Below are positions 48,280 to 49,467 of a stretch of DNA of 49,467 bases, in pieces. Source of the stretch: an uncultured Alistipes sp. (GTDB lineage Bacteria > Bacteroidota > Bacteroidia > Bacteroidales > Rikenellaceae); contig CALDPX010000021.1 of the NCBI GenBank assembly GCA_937911745.1, forward strand, positions 1 to 49,467, given 5' to 3'. The translations under genes and the position numbers were made by a program. The first letter of the stretch is position 1. Each line of letters opens with the position of its first letter. The notes under the pieces are model-generated. The model made no database searches, had not been told where the DNA came from, and saw only the letters and a list, made by a program, of their open reading frames with translations.

Positions 48280-49295
48280 ATGTGGAATATTGGGTTTTGT
48301 TGCAGAGCTGCAAAAGTAGGTAAAGATGGACTATCTCCAATAGAGATGGTTATCACAGTTGACAAGGTAAGAAGTTTTAGAAGATTATCCATTAAGGTTG
48401 AGCCCAATGAGTATAAAAGGCTAATGTCCTATAAAAGAGATAACTATGTCAAAAGATTCTGTGAAACAGAGAGATTAAAGGCTTATGAGGTTATCTCAAA
48501 ATTAGAGAGGTTGGGTATCCATATTACCATAGTATTAGAGATGCTCTACTTAATGGGGTAAACACCAAATACACATTGAGTGATTTACAAAAGGAGTTCC
48601 TACAAATCAGCCAACAAAGAGTTGGTTATGACCTATCACTTCCCTCCTATCAAAGATATGTAAGAGTAACCAATAAGGTGATTGCAATTTTAGGGGATAT
48701 GGAGTGCAAAACAATTATCAACAAACATATGAGGTTGTTGGCAGCAGAACTTAGAAGAAGATTGCAGATATCAAGTTTTGCAAACCAATGGTCCATAGTT
48801 AAACTATTCATCAACTTTGGTATAACCAATAATAAGATATTTGGTAGGAGTATTTTTGATTCAATAAAGGCTGAAAGGAGGTCTAAAAAAGTAGAGTATC
48901 TTACTATTGAAGAGTTGGATAAGATAAGGAATACCCCCTACTCAACACCATCTTTGCAAAGGGTGGCCGATATTGCCATTTTACAAGCCAATTTAGGGTT
49001 GGCTTATTGTGATTTAGTTGATATTAGTAGAGATGACATCAAAGAGTATGGAGATGTAAAATACATACAAAAACAAAGACAAAAAACAGGAGTGGAATAT
49101 ATCTCAATCATTACAAATGAATCCTTTGATATATTGGAAAGATGTGATTATAATATCCATATCACAAATCAGGCTTATAATAGATTTTTGAAGTTGGTTG
49201 CTCAACAAGCTGGGATTACAAAGTCTATTCATAGTCATATGTTAAGACATAACAGTTTTTCTTTCTCATTGAAAACAAGTGATTTACAGAATTGA
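48280..49295 (+). pseudogene. Broken tyrosine recombinase (integrase)
   Basis: Two frames make one protein. 48,280-48,561 encodes the arm-binding domain (AKVGKDGLSPIEMVITVDKVRSFRRLSIKVEPNEYKRLM). Around 48,525-48,545 the frame shifts by one, and the second frame continues (SIRDALLNGVNTKYTLSDLQKEFLQ...) through the core-binding domain and into the catalytic domain (YLTIEELDKI, GLAYCDLVDIS, HMLRHNSF). It stops about 50-60 residues short, so the final helix pair and nucleophilic Tyr are missing. The residue after GL in GLAYCDL is Ala, where many relatives have the first catalytic Arg. The DNA is much more AT-rich than the rest of the window. A remnant of an integrative element at tRNA-Arg. Confidence 0.85.
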
Positions 49296-49467
49296 ATTAT
49301 TAGACTGCTAACGATTTAGAAACAAGCAGAATTCTCTTATACGTCTGATTTTGCATTATTGAAAAGAACGCTTTTTATGAATGCGAAGGTAACTATTTAT
49401 TTTGAAATGGATATAATTTTTGAGTCTAAATGTCGATAACCAATAATTGGCTACCGACATTTTCATT
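49296..49467. other. AT-rich DNA after the integrase remnant
   Basis: No gene or repeat recognised. Composition matches the integrase remnant, so it probably belongs to the same acquired segment. Confidence 0.5.

Overview
The window looks like chromosomal DNA of a gut-type member of the Bacteroidota, order Bacteroidales. The reasons are the -33/-7 promoters of the TTG-n19..21-TAnnTTTG type, near absence of Shine-Dalgarno sequences, a fimbrillin-like surface protein, NigD- and DUF3078-type envelope proteins, a Na+-pumping methylmalonyl-CoA decarboxylase with its epimerase, a GT117/DUF2723 membrane protein, and a sigma factor coupled to an anti-sigma factor that spans both membranes. I cannot fix the genus from sequence alone. 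Most genes are housekeeping genes of moderate GC. The last 1.4 kb is clearly more AT-rich and looks acquired.

Layout. 1-4.3 kb: the 3' part of a fimbrillin/beta-helix surface protein, a repeat-filled gap, and a convergent DUF3078 outer-membrane protein. 4.4-14.4 kb: rnpB, then queA, ygiQ, dnaB, comM, comEC, a SAM methyltransferase and kdsC, all on +. 15-19.4 kb (minus): mce, mmdA, OadG-like subunit, biotin carrier and OadB-like pump, i.e. conversion of (R)-methylmalonyl-CoA to propionyl-CoA coupled to Na+ export. The biotin ligase birA at 28 kb could charge the carrier. 19.8-24.8 kb: ROK regulator, GNAT, SlyD, two small genes and a GH2-like protein without its acid/base Glu. 24.9 kb: tRNA-Gln. 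25-27.8 kb (minus): ECF sigma factor, dual-membrane anti-sigma factor, NigD-like lipoprotein. 28-37.5 kb: birA, dapD, acyltransferase (+), lysC, an OMP, an alpha/beta hydrolase, metK, cysS. 37.6-43.4 kb (+): GT117 protein, esterase, YhhQ-type queuosine-precursor transporter with a small radical-SAM enzyme. 43.5-47.6 kb: argS, dusB (+), cdaA and a small basic protein. 47.9 kb: tRNA-Arg(UCU) followed by a broken tyrosine recombinase.

Two things stand out. First, the sigma / trans-envelope anti-sigma / NigD operon (25,058-27,750) has the architecture of the dual membrane-spanning anti-sigma (Dma) systems known from Bacteroides thetaiotaomicron, where they control outer-membrane vesiculation. Second, the intergenic DNA is a mosaic of several short repeat families. 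The most striking is a roughly 125-bp nested palindrome with about ten full, partial or deleted copies in 49 kb. Its stem sequences differ between copies but keep pairing (compensatory changes), while the core around TTTGC...GCAAATGAGG is conserved. I do not recognise this family. Heptanucleotide tandem repeats, often placed exactly on stop codons, and long perfect palindromes with a stop codon in the loop complete the picture.
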